Shown here: one piece after another, positions 1-9,193 of the stretch | Layout: each line of letters begins with the position of its first letter | Position numbering within the stretch: position 1 is the stretch's first letter | Assembly: GCA_964592645.1 (NCBI GenBank) | Contig: CAZQFV010000006.1 | Coordinates: 98,810 to 162,809, forward strand | Length of the DNA: 64,000 nt | Origin: CAZQFV01 sp964592645 | GTDB lineage: Bacteria > Chloroflexota > Chloroflexia > DTKN01 | Direction: 5' to 3' | Translations under genes and position numbers: made by a program | Notes under the pieces: model-generated | The model's input: the letters and a program-made list of their open reading frames with translations, nothing else | Database searches by the model: none | Told to the model about the DNA's origin: nothing

Positions 1-717
1 CGCCACGGCCTTGATATGGTCGGCCTTGCGCAGGGCGTCGGGATCGGCAGCCGCGCCGTGGCGCCGGCGCAGGCGACGCCCGATGCGCCGCCACAGTTCG
101 ATGGCCGGCTGCAGGCGCGAGGGCTCGCGGGTGTTGGAGTAGATGAGCAGCCGGCCGCCCGGACGCAGCAGGCGGCGCAGCTCGTCCAGGGTGGCCTCCA
201 GGTCGGGCAGCGTGAGGTGCTCGAACACATCGATGGAAAAGGCCTTGTCCAGGGAGCCGCTGGCCAGGGGCATCCGCCGGGCGTCGCCCTGCACCAGGTC
301 CACCTGCTCCACGGCGGCATCGGCGAAGAGGGTCGCCGGGTCCAGGCCCACCATCGTGGCCACGGCGGCGCGGTTCCAGAGGGCAAACTTGCCGTTGCCG
401 CAGCCGCAATCGAGGACGCAATCGGAGGGCTGCAGGTCCAACATGCGGCGCAGCACGCGCTGGCGCACCCCGGCCGCCAACAGCGGCGGCCCGATGTGGC
501 GATAGTCCAGCGCCGCGGCAAAGGCGTCTTGCTCGGCCGCGTAGTGGGAGGTGTGGGCGAAAGCGGCCCCGCGCGGACGGAGGTCCAGGTAGCCCGGATG
601 GCGGGAGTACCTTTCTCCGCAGCGCCGGCAACGCAGCGCGGCGCCTTCCTCTTGGAGCAGCCCCTCATCCCGGCAGTCCGGGCAGCGAACGATGGACAGG
701 AGTCGCGAAGAGATCAT
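1..717 (-). CDS. Class I SAM-dependent methyltransferase, C-terminus outside window
   Basis: The reading frame is open from an ATG at 717 to the window edge (239 codons, no stop), so the gene is cut by the boundary. The N-terminus carries a zinc-ribbon-like pair, CPDC near residue 12 and CRRC near residue 30. The Rossmann methyltransferase core follows, with motif I reading VLDCGCGNGKFAL (SAM-binding glycine loop) and a later acidic position in VGLDP. The segment DKAFSIDVFEHL and the LRRLLRPGGRLLIYS block are typical of Methyltransf_11-type enzymes. The substrate cannot be told. A zinc ribbon before the methyltransferase is also seen in 23S rRNA methyltransferases such as RlmA and in sugar or lipid methyltransferases. 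It is transcribed away from the AI-2E gene. An extended -10 (TGGTATAAT on the minus strand, near 746-754) lies just upstream. Confidence 0.8.
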   Translation of the reverse strand, partial: MISSRLLSIVRCPDCRDEGLLQEEGAALRCRRCGERYSRHPGYLDLRPRGAAFAHTSHYAAEQDAFAAALDYRHIGPPLLAAGVRQRVLRRMLDLQPSDCVLDCGCGNGKFALWNRAAVATMVGLDPATLFADAAVEQVDLVQGDARRMPLASGSLDKAFSIDVFEHLTLPDLEATLDELRRLLRPGGRLLIYSNTREPSRLQPAIELWRRIGRRLRRRHGAAADPDALRKADHIKAVA

Positions 718-771
718 CACGCACCTGGGAAGACATTTGGAGCCCATTATACCACAATCCCAGGAATTTGA

Positions 772-800
772 TTGCCTTTTTACGGCAATCCGTGTATAAT
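772..800 (+). promoter_or_regulatory. Promoter for the permease/acetyltransferase pair
   Basis: TTGCCT (772-777) and TATAAT (795-800) are separated by 17 bases, 33 bases before the ATG at 833. A minus-strand TATAAT (746-751) with an extended TG motif probably serves the divergent methyltransferase. Confidence 0.55.
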
Positions 801-832
801 AAGGCCAACTCGAGCCGCGGGGCAGGCAGGCC

Positions 833-1996
833 ATGGACAATCGACCATCGGAACCACCGCCAGTAGAGCCGATCCGCTTCACCAACCGGGCGCGGGCGGT
901 TACCATGTGGGTGCTGGTGATCATCACCCTGGTGCTGCTCTACAGCGTCCGCGATGTGGTCGTGCCCTTTTTCTGGGCTATAGTCGTCGCCTACATCTTT
1001 CATCCCCTGGTCAAGAAAATCCATGAAAAGACCAAGGTGCCCCGGCCCATCTGGATCATTCTGCTCTACCTGGTCGCCTTTGCCCTGATCGGCTGGGCCG
1101 TGGCCGTGCTGATCCCCCTGGTCGAGCGGCAGTACGGAGACCTGGTCAAGGGCGTGCCCGATATCCTCAACTCGATCCAGACCTTTGTCCGCGAGAACAG
1201 CCGCCTGGAGTTCTACGGCCTCACGGTGAACCTCCAGGCGATCAGCGATGAGATCGTCTCTACCCTGGGCAGCCTAGCCCGCAACCTGCCCGGCCAGGCC
1301 ATCCTGGGGATCACCGTGGTCTTTGGCACCGTGCTCAAGTTCGTCGTCTTCCTGGTGGCCACCTTCCACTTCCTGCTCTTTGGGGAGCGCTGGGTCGGAT
1401 TCTCCATCTCCCTGCTGCCGCCCCGGCTCCAGGCCGAGCTGCTGCCCGTCCTGAGCCGCATCCATCGGACGCTGGGCGCCTACCTGCGCACGCAACTGAT
1501 CCGCATTGCCATGGTCAGCACCATCGTCTATGTCGCCCTGACCATCCTGCAGGTGCGCTTCGCCCTGATTTTGGCCATCATGGCCGGCTTCCTGGACATC
1601 GTGCCGACGATCGGCCCGACCGTGTCCAGCGCCGTGACCGCCCTGGTGGCCCTGGTCCAGCCCGAAACGCCCTTCGGCTGGAGCCATCTCACGTTGGCCA
1701 TCGCTACCGTCATCCTGTACATCGGCCTCAACCAACTGGAGGAGAACATTATCCTGCCGCCCTTGATCGGCTTTATGGTGGACCTGCCGCCGCTGGTGGT
1801 GCTCTTTGCCGTCCTGGCCGGCGGGCAACTGGCCGGCATCTTGGGCCTGCTCCTGGCCGTGCCGGTGGCCGCCTCGACCAAGATCATCCTGCGCTACCTC
1901 TACGCCAAGCTGATGGACAAACCAGTGCAGTTGGACGAGGCGGTCGTTCGGCGGTTCCGTCCGCTTTGGAAAAAGCGCCAGGAGAGACGGCGATGA
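833..1996 (+). CDS. AI-2E family transporter (PerM/YdiK type)
   Basis: This 387-residue polytopic membrane protein has the family layout: two N-terminal helices (about residues 26-60), a third near 75-95, a long amphipathic extracytoplasmic region (about 100-160), then a block of helices to about residue 355. The conserved signature region DIVPTIGP lies near residue 257. Family members include the autoinducer-2 exporter TqsA and Na+/H+ antiporter-like proteins, so the substrate is not predictable. The ATG at 833 is chosen because it follows the promoter at 772-800; its ribosome site (GGCAGGC) is modest. The stop overlaps the next start by four bases (ATGA at 1993-1996), so the pair is translationally coupled. 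Confidence 0.9.
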   Translation: MDNRPSEPPPVEPIRFTNRARAVTMWVLVIITLVLLYSVRDVVVPFFWAIVVAYIFHPLVKKIHEKTKVPRPIWIILLYLVAFALIGWAVAVLIPLVERQYGDLVKGVPDILNSIQTFVRENSRLEFYGLTVNLQAISDEIVSTLGSLARNLPGQAILGITVVFGTVLKFVVFLVATFHFLLFGERWVGFSISLLPPRLQAELLPVLSRIHRTLGAYLRTQLIRIAMVSTIVYVALTILQVRFALILAIMAGFLDIVPTIGPTVSSAVTALVALVQPETPFGWSHLTLAIATVILYIGLNQLEENIILPPLIGFMVDLPPLVVLFAVLAGGQLAGILGLLLAVPVAASTKIILRYLYAKLMDKPVQLDEAVVRRFRPLWKKRQERRR

Positions 1997-2541
1997 TCAT
2001 CCGCCCGGCCTCCCCGACCGACCTGACCGCTTGCCTGGCCCTGGACGCCTCCTACCGCACCGGGCAGGTTTGGCAGATGCGCCTGCAGCGCGGCGACATC
2101 CTCGCCGAGGGGGAAGACGGCTTCTTTGCCTCTTTCCGCCCGGTGCGGCTGCCGCGTCCGATCGTGCTCGACGTGCCCGGCCTATCGGAACGGCTGACGG
2201 CCGGCTGGCAGCGCCGTGCCCTGACGCTGGTCCTGGAGCAGGACACCACGATCTGCGGCTACCTTGGCATGGACCTGCACGCGGGGCAGAACCTGGGGTG
2301 GATCGACGTGCTGGTCATCGCCCCCGAGAAACGGCGCAAGGGCTGGGGGACGCGCCTGCTACAAGAGGCCGTGAGTTGGGGGCAGGCCCATGGGCTGCGG
2401 GGCATTGTCGTGGAGACCCAGGCCCGCAATGCCCCGGCCATCGCCATGCTGCAGCGGATGCGGTTCACCTTTAGCGGGTATCACGAGCAGTACTACGATG
2501 CGGCCGAGGTAGCCCTCTTCTTCACCCTAGTCCTGGAGTGA
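1993..2541 (+). CDS. GNAT family N-acetyltransferase
   Basis: The predicted protein is 182 residues with a GNAT fold. It starts MIIRPASPTDL, typical of RimI-like enzymes, and has the acetyl-CoA loop RRKGWGTRLL (Arg/Gln-x-x-Gly-x-Gly/Ala) near residue 114. NAPAIAMLQRMRF, the usual alpha4/beta6 region, follows. A longer frame opens at 1966, but the ATG at 1993 is preferred: GGAGAG lies just upstream, it overlaps the permease stop as ATGA, and the fold begins there. The N-terminal half contains an inserted, non-diagnostic segment (about residues 30-70). The acceptor substrate is unknown. Coupling to the AI-2E permease suggests co-expression, not necessarily shared function. Confidence 0.85.
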   Translation: MIIRPASPTDLTACLALDASYRTGQVWQMRLQRGDILAEGEDGFFASFRPVRLPRPIVLDVPGLSERLTAGWQRRALTLVLEQDTTICGYLGMDLHAGQNLGWIDVLVIAPEKRRKGWGTRLLQEAVSWGQAHGLRGIVVETQARNAPAIAMLQRMRFTFSGYHEQYYDAAEVALFFTLVLE

Positions 2542-2550
2542 GTTTCACTC

Positions 2551-5256
2551 TTACTCTTCCCCGCGCGCCAACTCCTCGTAGCGGTGGAACGCCTGGACGG
2601 CGCGCACCGTGTCGCCAAGCGACTGGTAGGCCTTGCCCAGGAGGTAGTAGGTCCGCGGGTTATGGGGCCGGATCTGGATCGCCTGGCGGAAAACGTTGAC
2701 CGCCTCCTGGAGCCGCCCCTGTTCGCGCAGGGCTACGCCCAGGCCGTTGTAGGCATCGATATCCTCCGGGTTCAGCCGGATGGCCTCCTGAAAGGCCGGC
2801 ACGGCCGCTTCCAGGTCGCCCTTGGCGGCCATCGCCACCCCCAGGTTGTAATGCGCCCCGGTATGGGTGGGGTCCTTGAGCACCACCTGCTGCAGCGCGT
2901 TGATGGCCTGGTCGTACTCCTTCATGGCGGCGTGTGTCAGCCCCAGTTGGTAGAGGGCCTCGGCATCGCCGGGGCGGAAGCGCAGGTATTCGTTGAAGGC
3001 GTCGCGGGCCTCTCCGTAGCGGCGCAGGTGCCGAAAGACCACCCCCAACTCCAGGCGGGCGGGCAGGTTCTCCGGGTCCAACTCCACCGCCTTGCCCAGG
3101 GCAACGGCGGCCTCCTCGTATTTCCCCAGCTTGTTGCAGGTCTGCCCCAGGAGCGATTGAAACTGGGCATCGTGGGGCCGCAGGCCGGCCGCCTTGGCCA
3201 GCGCGGGGTAGGCCCGCTCCTGATCGTTCTGCGACAGGTAGACCAGCCCCAGGTTGAAGTGGGCCTCGGCATGGTTGGGCTGCAGTTGGATGACCCGCTT
3301 GTACAGGTCGATCGCCGCGGCGATGCCCTGGGGCATCTTGCGCGCCCGGGCTTGGGCGACGACCATATTGGCCAGGCGGTACGCCGCCTCGGCGTCGTCG
3401 GGGCGATTGCGCAGGTTGCGCCGCAGCACCTCCACCGCCCGCTCCAACTCCCCGCGCTCCTGGTAGATGCGGCTGAGCATGTCGTAGGCCGGCACCAAGT
3501 TGGGATCCATCTCCAGGGTCTCTTCCAACTTGATGATGGCCATGTTGGGTTGACCGCGGTCGTAGTAGACCAGGGCCAGGCAGTAGTGCGCCTCGGCGTT
3601 CTGGGGGTCGAGCTCCAGGGCGTGGCTGAACTCGGCCTCGGCGTCGGCCAGGCGGTTCTGGCTGCGGTAGGCCAGGCCCAGGTTGATGTGCGTCTCGGTG
3701 GTGTCGGCCGTGATCTTGGCCGACGCTTCCTGGAACTCGCTGGCGGCGCGGTCGGTCTTTCCCTGGCGCTTATAGATCAGCCCCAGTTCGTAGTGGGCTT
3801 CGGAAAAGTTGGGGTTCATGCGCAGCGCCGTATGGTAGGCCTCTTCGGCGGCTTCCAGGTCCTCACGCTGGCGATGAAGCCGTCCCAGGCGCAAGAAGCT
3901 CTCGGGATTCTCCGGCTCCAGGGAGATGGCCTGGTTCAGCTCCTTGAGCGCCAGGTCGAGCATCCCCCGGTCCTGGTAGAGGTCGGCCAGGTCGCGGTGC
4001 ACATCGGCATAGGTGGGGTGGATGACGAGGGCCTGACGGAACGCGGCAAAGGCCTCGGCGATCTGCTTCTGCTGCCAGTAGATCAGGCCAAGCAGCCGAT
4101 GGACCTCGGCCCTTTGGGGGTCGATCCGGCTGGCGGTCTGGAGCTCGCCGATCGCCTCGGCCAGCCGCCCCTGTTCGCGGCAGATCAGGCCCAAGCTGTA
4201 GTGAACGAGGGCGCTGTGGGGCTCCAACTGCAGGGCCAGCCGCAACTCCTCCTCGGCCCCATCCAGGTTCTTTTGGCGCCAGTAGAGCAGGGCCAGGTTG
4301 TGATGACAGGCCGCCAGTTGCGGAAATATCTCGGCAGCCGTGCGGTAGGACTTTTCAGCCTCTTCCCATCTCTGCTGGAAGAAGTAGGCATTGGCCAGGA
4401 AAAAGTGAATGACGCCGGTGGTGGCCATATCGTGCTGGGCGTACGTGTCCGCCTGGATCATAGCCCGGATCAACGCCGCCTTGAACTCGTTCACGGCCTC
4501 TTCGTAGCGGCCGCAGGCATAGTGCGCCAGCCCAACGGTGAAGGAGGTGAGCAAGGTGGCGCCGATGGCCGGCCGCGGCAGGCGGCTGATGCGCTCCTGG
4601 CTGAGGCGGAAGGAAGGAAGCCCCATCAGCCGGGCGTAGCCCAACAGGGGCGCCGACTCCAACGAGCGCAGCAGGCTAAAACAGGGGACGATGGCCGAGG
4701 GCTCATCGGCCGACACCCAGCCCCACAGCACGGCATCGACCTTCTGGCTGCGGCCCAACTCCTGGGCCTCCTCGACCCGGGAGACAAAGGGCATACGCCA
4801 CAGCGCGGCGCCATGGCAGGCCTTGTCCTCCAGGTCCACCTGGATCTGGTGACAAACCACATCGGTAACATCCTCGCTGCCCAGCGGAGGCGGCAGGAGG
4901 GGCAAAGGTTGGCCATGCTCATCGAGTGGGGTCTCGACGGGGATACGCTTCCGGCCCCAGGGCACCAGCCGCATGGGCGGCGGACGCACGCGGCCGGCCA
5001 GGGCCTCGCCCGGCTTCTTCTCTTCGCCCAACGCCGCCACGCCGAGGATAAAGTCCCCCGTGGGCGGCTTGGGGCTGGGCATGTTCATCAGCCCCCAGTT
5101 GACAATCAGGGCAATGGCGATGCCGATCTTGATGGCCCGTACTGCCGGGTTGCTGCCGGGCGCCAGGAAAAAAAGGGCCGCCGTCAAGGCTCCCAGAAAA
5201 AAGATGACGACGCCCGCGACGACCGCGATCCGCTGCCAGTTCCAACGACGAGACAT
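2551..5256 (-). CDS. Membrane-anchored TPR repeat protein
   Basis: This 901-residue protein opens with two hydrophobic helices (about residues 9-32 and 38-56), followed by a Pro-rich linker. A globular region (about 125-230) contains the segment KVDAVLWGWVSADEP, resembling modules that precede TPRs in bacterial adenylate-cyclase-like proteins. From about residue 235 to the end there are roughly 18 tetratricopeptide repeats with the usual W-x-x-Lys/Arg, G-x-x-Y/H, A and P-x-x-A positions. TPR arrays are protein-interaction scaffolds; the partner is not evident. It is divergently transcribed from the ubiA-like gene and appears monocistronic. The opposite strand is also open for over 2.7 kb, but that is a codon-bias artefact of the repeat. 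Confidence 0.85.
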   Translation of the reverse strand: MSRRWNWQRIAVVAGVVIFFLGALTAALFFLAPGSNPAVRAIKIGIAIALIVNWGLMNMPSPKPPTGDFILGVAALGEEKKPGEALAGRVRPPPMRLVPWGRKRIPVETPLDEHGQPLPLLPPPLGSEDVTDVVCHQIQVDLEDKACHGAALWRMPFVSRVEEAQELGRSQKVDAVLWGWVSADEPSAIVPCFSLLRSLESAPLLGYARLMGLPSFRLSQERISRLPRPAIGATLLTSFTVGLAHYACGRYEEAVNEFKAALIRAMIQADTYAQHDMATTGVIHFFLANAYFFQQRWEEAEKSYRTAAEIFPQLAACHHNLALLYWRQKNLDGAEEELRLALQLEPHSALVHYSLGLICREQGRLAEAIGELQTASRIDPQRAEVHRLLGLIYWQQKQIAEAFAAFRQALVIHPTYADVHRDLADLYQDRGMLDLALKELNQAISLEPENPESFLRLGRLHRQREDLEAAEEAYHTALRMNPNFSEAHYELGLIYKRQGKTDRAASEFQEASAKITADTTETHINLGLAYRSQNRLADAEAEFSHALELDPQNAEAHYCLALVYYDRGQPNMAIIKLEETLEMDPNLVPAYDMLSRIYQERGELERAVEVLRRNLRNRPDDAEAAYRLANMVVAQARARKMPQGIAAAIDLYKRVIQLQPNHAEAHFNLGLVYLSQNDQERAYPALAKAAGLRPHDAQFQSLLGQTCNKLGKYEEAAVALGKAVELDPENLPARLELGVVFRHLRRYGEARDAFNEYLRFRPGDAEALYQLGLTHAAMKEYDQAINALQQVVLKDPTHTGAHYNLGVAMAAKGDLEAAVPAFQEAIRLNPEDIDAYNGLGVALREQGRLQEAVNVFRQAIQIRPHNPRTYYLLGKAYQSLGDTVRAVQAFHRYEELARGEE

Positions 5257-5294
5257 GGGCCCTATCCTCGTACACGCGCTTTCCTGACGGGCCC

Positions 5295-5323
5295 ATTATA
5301 GCATCGTCCCGGCAGGTTGTAAA
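5295..5323 (-). promoter_or_regulatory. Promoter of the TPR gene
   Basis: On the minus strand TTTACA (5323-5318) and TATAAT (5300-5295) have a 17-base spacer and lie 39 bases before the ATG at 5256. It is back-to-back with the plus-strand promoter at 5330-5358. Confidence 0.6.
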
Positions 5324-5329
5324 CTTCAG

Positions 5330-5358
5330 TTGACGTACCCCCTGAGTTGCGGTATCAT
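5330..5358 (+). promoter_or_regulatory. Promoter of the ubiA-like/membrane-complex unit
   Basis: TTGACG (5330-5335), a 17-base spacer and TATCAT (5353-5358). Transcription would start near 5365 and run through the prenyltransferase and the hydrogenase-like complex, since no later promoter is evident before 12.6 kb. Confidence 0.6.
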
Positions 5359-5408
5359 AGGGCCGTTCCCGGCCGTCGGGAAAGTTTTCGTTCTCTGGAG
5401 AGAGCACC

Positions 5409-6302
5409 TTGCTGCGCTACCTGTTCATCAGCATGCGCCCGCGCCAATGGACCAAGAACATCTTTGTCTTTGCCGGCGTGGTCTTTTCGCGGGAGCTTTT
5501 CAAGTACCCGCTTGCCCTGGCCGAAGCGTTGCTGGCCTTTGCCCTCTTCTGCATGGCCTCCAGCGCCGTCTACCTGATCAACGACTGTGCCGACATCGAG
5601 CGCGACCGCGCGCACCCGGTCAAACGCAACCGCCCCCTGGCGGCCGGGCTCCTGAATCCGCGGGTAGCGATCGCCGCCGCCATGGCCCTGATGGTCACCG
5701 CTGCCCCCATCGCCTTTCTGATGAATCCCTACTTCGGGGGCATCCTGCTCATCTACTTTGGCCTGATGCTGGCCTACTCCTTCCTGCTGAAGAACGTCGT
5801 CATCGTCGACCTCTTTGCCATCGCCGCCGGTTTCGTCCTGCGCGCGGCCGGCGGGGCCGTGGCCATCGAGGTGTCCATCTCGCCATGGCTGCTGGTCTGC
5901 ATGACGTTGCTGGCCCTCTTCCTGGGGCTGGCCAAACGGCGGCACGAACTGCTACTCCTGGAGGGCGGTGCCGGCAACCATCGCCACATCCTCCGGGAGT
6001 ACTCCGCGGGACTGTTGGAGGAGATGATCTCGATCGTCACCGCCAGCACCATCATGGCCTACTCCCTCTACACCTTCTTCGGCACCGAGTGGGAGACCAT
6101 GCCCTACCGTTACACCAACCGCATTCCCTACATGATGGCAACGATCCCCTTTGTCATCTATGCCGTCTTCCGCTATCTGTACCTGGTCTACCAGAAGAAC
6201 AGCGGCGGAAGTCCCGAGGAGATCCTGTTGGGCGATATTCCCTTCCTGATCAATCTGGTGCTCTGGGGCATCTCCGTCGTGGTCATACTCTACTTTGTCT
6301 GA
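5409..6302 (+). CDS. UbiA-family prenyltransferase, probable polyprenyl-phosphate phosphoribosyltransferase
   Basis: A 297-residue integral membrane protein with about eight to nine helices. The first Asp-rich Mg2+/diphosphate motif is NDCADIERD (residues 58-66), followed by HPVKRNRPLA. The second conserved polar loop is GLAKRRHEL near residue 178. HPxKRNRPLAxG after the first motif is characteristic of the branch that includes decaprenyl-phosphate phosphoribosyltransferase, which transfers phosphoribose from PRPP to polyprenyl phosphate for arabinofuranose donors. Other UbiA enzymes (menaquinone or haem synthesis) remain possible. The start is a TTG preceded by GGAGAG; no ATG fits better. 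It is followed after 15 bases by the membrane complex, which could suggest a lipid or quinone role instead. Confidence 0.8.
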   Translation: MLRYLFISMRPRQWTKNIFVFAGVVFSRELFKYPLALAEALLAFALFCMASSAVYLINDCADIERDRAHPVKRNRPLAAGLLNPRVAIAAAMALMVTAAPIAFLMNPYFGGILLIYFGLMLAYSFLLKNVVIVDLFAIAAGFVLRAAGGAVAIEVSISPWLLVCMTLLALFLGLAKRRHELLLLEGGAGNHRHILREYSAGLLEEMISIVTASTIMAYSLYTFFGTEWETMPYRYTNRIPYMMATIPFVIYAVFRYLYLVYQKNSGGSPEEILLGDIPFLINLVLWGISVVVILYFV

Positions 6303-6317
6303 GCCGGGGTTGCTGGC

Positions 6318-7388
6318 ATGCGCTACACCCTCCCGCTCGGGCCTTTCCATACCGGATGGCCTGGAGCCCTGCGTTTACAGTTGACCCTGGAGAACGGGGT
6401 TGTGCAGGCCGCCGAGATGGCGGTGCTGCGGCCCCGTTCCCCCCGGCCCGAGGAGTGGGCCGGCTTCTCCCTGGACGAGGGGCAGGCCGGCCTGGCGCAC
6501 CGCTGCGCCGACACGGCCCATGCCCATGCCCTGGCCTACTGCCAGGCCCTGGAGAAGCTGGCCGGACTGGAGGTGCCGCCGCGGGCCCGCTTCCTGCGGA
6601 CCCTGCTGGCCGAGATGGAGCGCATCGCCAACCACCTCGCGGCGCTGGGCCGCGTGCTGCAACTGGCCGGCCTGCCCCATCATGCCGGCCGCGCCATGGA
6701 GCTGCGCGAGGAGGTGATCCGGGCCCGCCAGCGCCTGACGGGGCAGCGCTTCTTCGCCGGACTGGCCTTCCCCGGTGGGCTGCGGCAAGACCTGCCGGAC
6801 CTGGCCCCCGTGCCCGAGTTGGTCCGACACCTCAAGGGCGCCGTCTATCGGCTGGCCCACCGGGTGATCTCCAGCCGGGCGGCGGTAGCTCCGCTGATCG
6901 GCGTCGGCCTGCTGACCAAGGAGCAGGCCGAGGAACAGGGAGTGGGCGGCCCGCCGCTGCGCGCGGCCGAGGGCACCGGCGACATGCGACGGGACCAGCC
7001 CTACGCCGCCTACGGCGAGCTGGACCTCCAGGTGGTGACCCAGGGCGGCGGCGATGTCTTCTCCCGCTGGATGGTGCTGGTCCTGGAGGTCCTGGAGAGC
7101 CTGCGCCTGATCGAGACCATCGCCGACAACCTGCCCGGGGGTCCCGTCCGCAGCGCGGTGTTCGACATCCCGGCCGGCGAAGGCCAGGCGCGGGTGGAAG
7201 CCCCGGCCGGCCCCCTGGCGGTGCGGGTCCAGGTGGACGAATCCGGCCGGTTGGCCGGCCTGTGGCGGACGCCGCCCACCCTGGTCCACCTGGCCGCCCT
7301 GCCCCAGACCCTGCTGGGGCAACGGCTCGAACTGGTCGGCGTGATCGTGGCTTCCTGGGAACTCTGTTCCTCCTGCCTAGTGAGGTGA
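6318..7388 (+). CDS. NiFe-hydrogenase/NuoD-like large subunit of an Ech-related complex
   Basis: This 356-residue protein aligns by eye with group 4 [NiFe]-hydrogenase large subunits (HycE/EchE) and NuoD. The N-terminal metal motif, normally R-x-C-G-x-C-S-x-x-H, reads HRCADTAHAHALAYC. The first Cys (C63) and His are kept but the second Cys position is Thr66. The C-terminal motif, normally D-P-C-x-x-C, reads ELCSSC (C350, C353) six residues or fewer from the end. Three of the four Ni-Fe ligands therefore remain. The HycE-type N-terminal NuoC-like domain is absent. The gene leads five more complex subunits with gaps of 0-5 bases or short overlaps. It probably couples a redox reaction to ion pumping, but H2 chemistry is doubtful given the missing ligand. 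Confidence 0.8.
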   Translation: MRYTLPLGPFHTGWPGALRLQLTLENGVVQAAEMAVLRPRSPRPEEWAGFSLDEGQAGLAHRCADTAHAHALAYCQALEKLAGLEVPPRARFLRTLLAEMERIANHLAALGRVLQLAGLPHHAGRAMELREEVIRARQRLTGQRFFAGLAFPGGLRQDLPDLAPVPELVRHLKGAVYRLAHRVISSRAAVAPLIGVGLLTKEQAEEQGVGGPPLRAAEGTGDMRRDQPYAAYGELDLQVVTQGGGDVFSRWMVLVLEVLESLRLIETIADNLPGGPVRSAVFDIPAGEGQARVEAPAGPLAVRVQVDESGRLAGLWRTPPTLVHLAALPQTLLGQRLELVGVIVASWELCSSCLVR

Positions 7389-7392
7389 ATCG

Positions 7393-9189
7393 GTGACCCG
7401 GGCCATCCTGTACACGAGCGCTATTCTCGCCGCCGGGGGCATCGCGTTGCTGCTGGCGGCCCGCTGGCTACGCCCGCGCTGGACCGCATGGGCCGCCATG
7501 GCCATCGGCCTGGCCTCGCCGATCCCGCTGCTCCTGCCCGGCGGGCCGGGGACCATCGTCCTCTGGGAATGGCTGCCGGGGAACGGCTGGGCGACGGCGG
7601 TGACCCTGCACTTTGACACCCTCTCCGCGACCATGGCCATGTTGGCCGCCGGCCCCGCCCTCCTGTTGTTGCTGTGGATGAGCCTGGGCGCGGCGCAAGA
7701 AGAGGGCTCCTGGGCCCCCTTCCTCCTCCTGTTGCCGGCCGTTTTTCTCCTGATCGTCAGCAGCGCCAACCTGCTCCTGGCCTTTGCCGGGTGGGAAGCC
7801 CTCCTCCTGATCACCTACTTCCTGCTCGTCTACCGCCGGGGCGCCCTGCCCACACCGGGGATCGCCGAGTGGTTCCTGGGCAGCCAGCATCTGGCGGGCT
7901 ATCCGCTGCTCTTCGCCCTGGTGGGGATCGGGCAGGCGGCCGGCACCTGGGACCACACGCTTCTGGAGGCGGGGGCGGTGGCGCCCTTGGCCATGGCGCT
8001 CCTGCTGCTGTCGGCATGGGTGCGCATGGCCCTGGTGCCGTTCCAAATATGGGCCATGGGGGTGGCCGAGAGTCCCGGGCCGGTCAGCACCCTGCTCCTG
8101 GGCAGTTGGAGCCTGCTCCCAGGGTTCTATTTCTGGCTGCGCCTGCTGCCGCTGACGGCAGCGCAGGCGCCCCGGGAGTTCGCGCTGATCGTCGGCACGG
8201 CCGGTCTGCTGCTCGGAGCGGTGCTGGCCCTGCGGCAGGAGAGCAGCCGCCGCGTCCAGGCCGGAGACACCGTGGCCCGGCTGGGGCTGGTCTGGATCGC
8301 CCTGGGGTTGAGCGGCCCCCTGGGGATCGCTGCCGGACTCCTGCTGCTGCTGGACCTGCTCCTGAGCAAGGTGGCCTTTCACCTGGCTCTGACCAAGGGC
8401 CTGGACCGTCCTCTGCGCCAGGGGCTGTTCCTCGTCGGGGCCTGGCAGTCCCTGGGGCTGCCGCCGTCGTTCGGCTTCGTCGGCCGCTGGCTGTTGGTGC
8501 TGGGGCTTTTCCAGGCCGGCCGGGCCTTCTACCTGCCCTTTCTGCTGCTGGCCGCGCCGCTCACGCTGGCCTACCTGTGGCGGGGCTGGACCCTGGTCCC
8601 CGAGGGGGCGCCGGCACCTTCCCGCGCCGAGGGGGCGGTGCAGCGCGTGATAGCCGCCCTGGTCGGGCTGCTTCCCCTGGGCAGCCTGGCCGCTCCCTGG
8701 ATCGGCCCGTTGAGCGGCCAGGCGAACGCCTGGCTGCCCGCGCTGCCGGCGTTGGCCGCGGACGCCTCCGTGTCCACGGCGCTGGGGCCCCTGGCGCCAT
8801 GGTTGCCGGCCTGGGGGCTCCTGTTCCTGATTATCGGCGGCCTGGGGGCCTGGTGGAGTGGAGCGCTGGCGGCGCTCGGGGCCTCCCCCGGCCGGGCCGC
8901 CCCCCCCGTGCCCCAGGAAGGAGCCGCGGGCGTGGAGGAGGGCGCCGCAGCCCCGGCGGCCCCGGGCCACGGGCCGCTCCAGGAGCCGCTGCCGGTCCTG
9001 TCCCAAGAGACGGGCTGGCTGGCCTGGGTCAGCCGGCCGACCTCGCTCTTTGGTCTGCTTGGGCGGCTGGCCGGCCTCCTGGCCGTAGCCCTGCACAGCC
9101 TGGTCAATTTCCTGGAGCGACACACGACCTACTTCCTGCTGGTCGTGCTCGTCGCCGCGGCCGTCGTGTTGATCGTCCTGACGAGATAA
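7393..9189 (+). CDS. Antiporter-like membrane subunit (HyfB/NuoL-M type)
   Basis: A 598-residue protein with about 14-15 hydrophobic helices and the proton-antiporter family features in diverged form. A WE pair lies in helix 5 (LAFAGWEALLLITYF), and MALVPFQIWAMGVAESPGPVS corresponds to the HxPFxxWLPxAxxGPTPVS signature. A Lys in a later helix (LSKVAFHLALTKG) matches the broken-helix lysine. Residues about 495-535 form an Ala/Pro/Glu-rich cytoplasmic insert before the last helices. It starts with GTG, four bases after the large-subunit stop, with GAGGTG upstream. In complexes of this type the subunit translocates H+ or Na+. Confidence 0.85.
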   Translation: MTRAILYTSAILAAGGIALLLAARWLRPRWTAWAAMAIGLASPIPLLLPGGPGTIVLWEWLPGNGWATAVTLHFDTLSATMAMLAAGPALLLLLWMSLGAAQEEGSWAPFLLLLPAVFLLIVSSANLLLAFAGWEALLLITYFLLVYRRGALPTPGIAEWFLGSQHLAGYPLLFALVGIGQAAGTWDHTLLEAGAVAPLAMALLLLSAWVRMALVPFQIWAMGVAESPGPVSTLLLGSWSLLPGFYFWLRLLPLTAAQAPREFALIVGTAGLLLGAVLALRQESSRRVQAGDTVARLGLVWIALGLSGPLGIAAGLLLLLDLLLSKVAFHLALTKGLDRPLRQGLFLVGAWQSLGLPPSFGFVGRWLLVLGLFQAGRAFYLPFLLLAAPLTLAYLWRGWTLVPEGAPAPSRAEGAVQRVIAALVGLLPLGSLAAPWIGPLSGQANAWLPALPALAADASVSTALGPLAPWLPAWGLLFLIIGGLGAWWSGALAALGASPGRAAPPVPQEGAAGVEEGAAAPAAPGHGPLQEPLPVLSQETGWLAWVSRPTSLFGLLGRLAGLLAVALHSLVNFLERHTTYFLLVVLVAAAVVLIVLTR

Positions 9190-9193
9190 GCCT

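Noticed and set aside
2584..5301. A 905-codon open frame on the plus strand opposite the TPR gene
   Set aside because: Caused by high GC and repeat codon bias; low-complexity Gln/Gly/Leu composition and no homology or ribosome site.
6318..7388. Genuine H2-evolving hydrogenase
   Set aside because: One of the four Ni-Fe ligand cysteines is Thr and no ferredoxin subunit or maturation protease is in the cluster.
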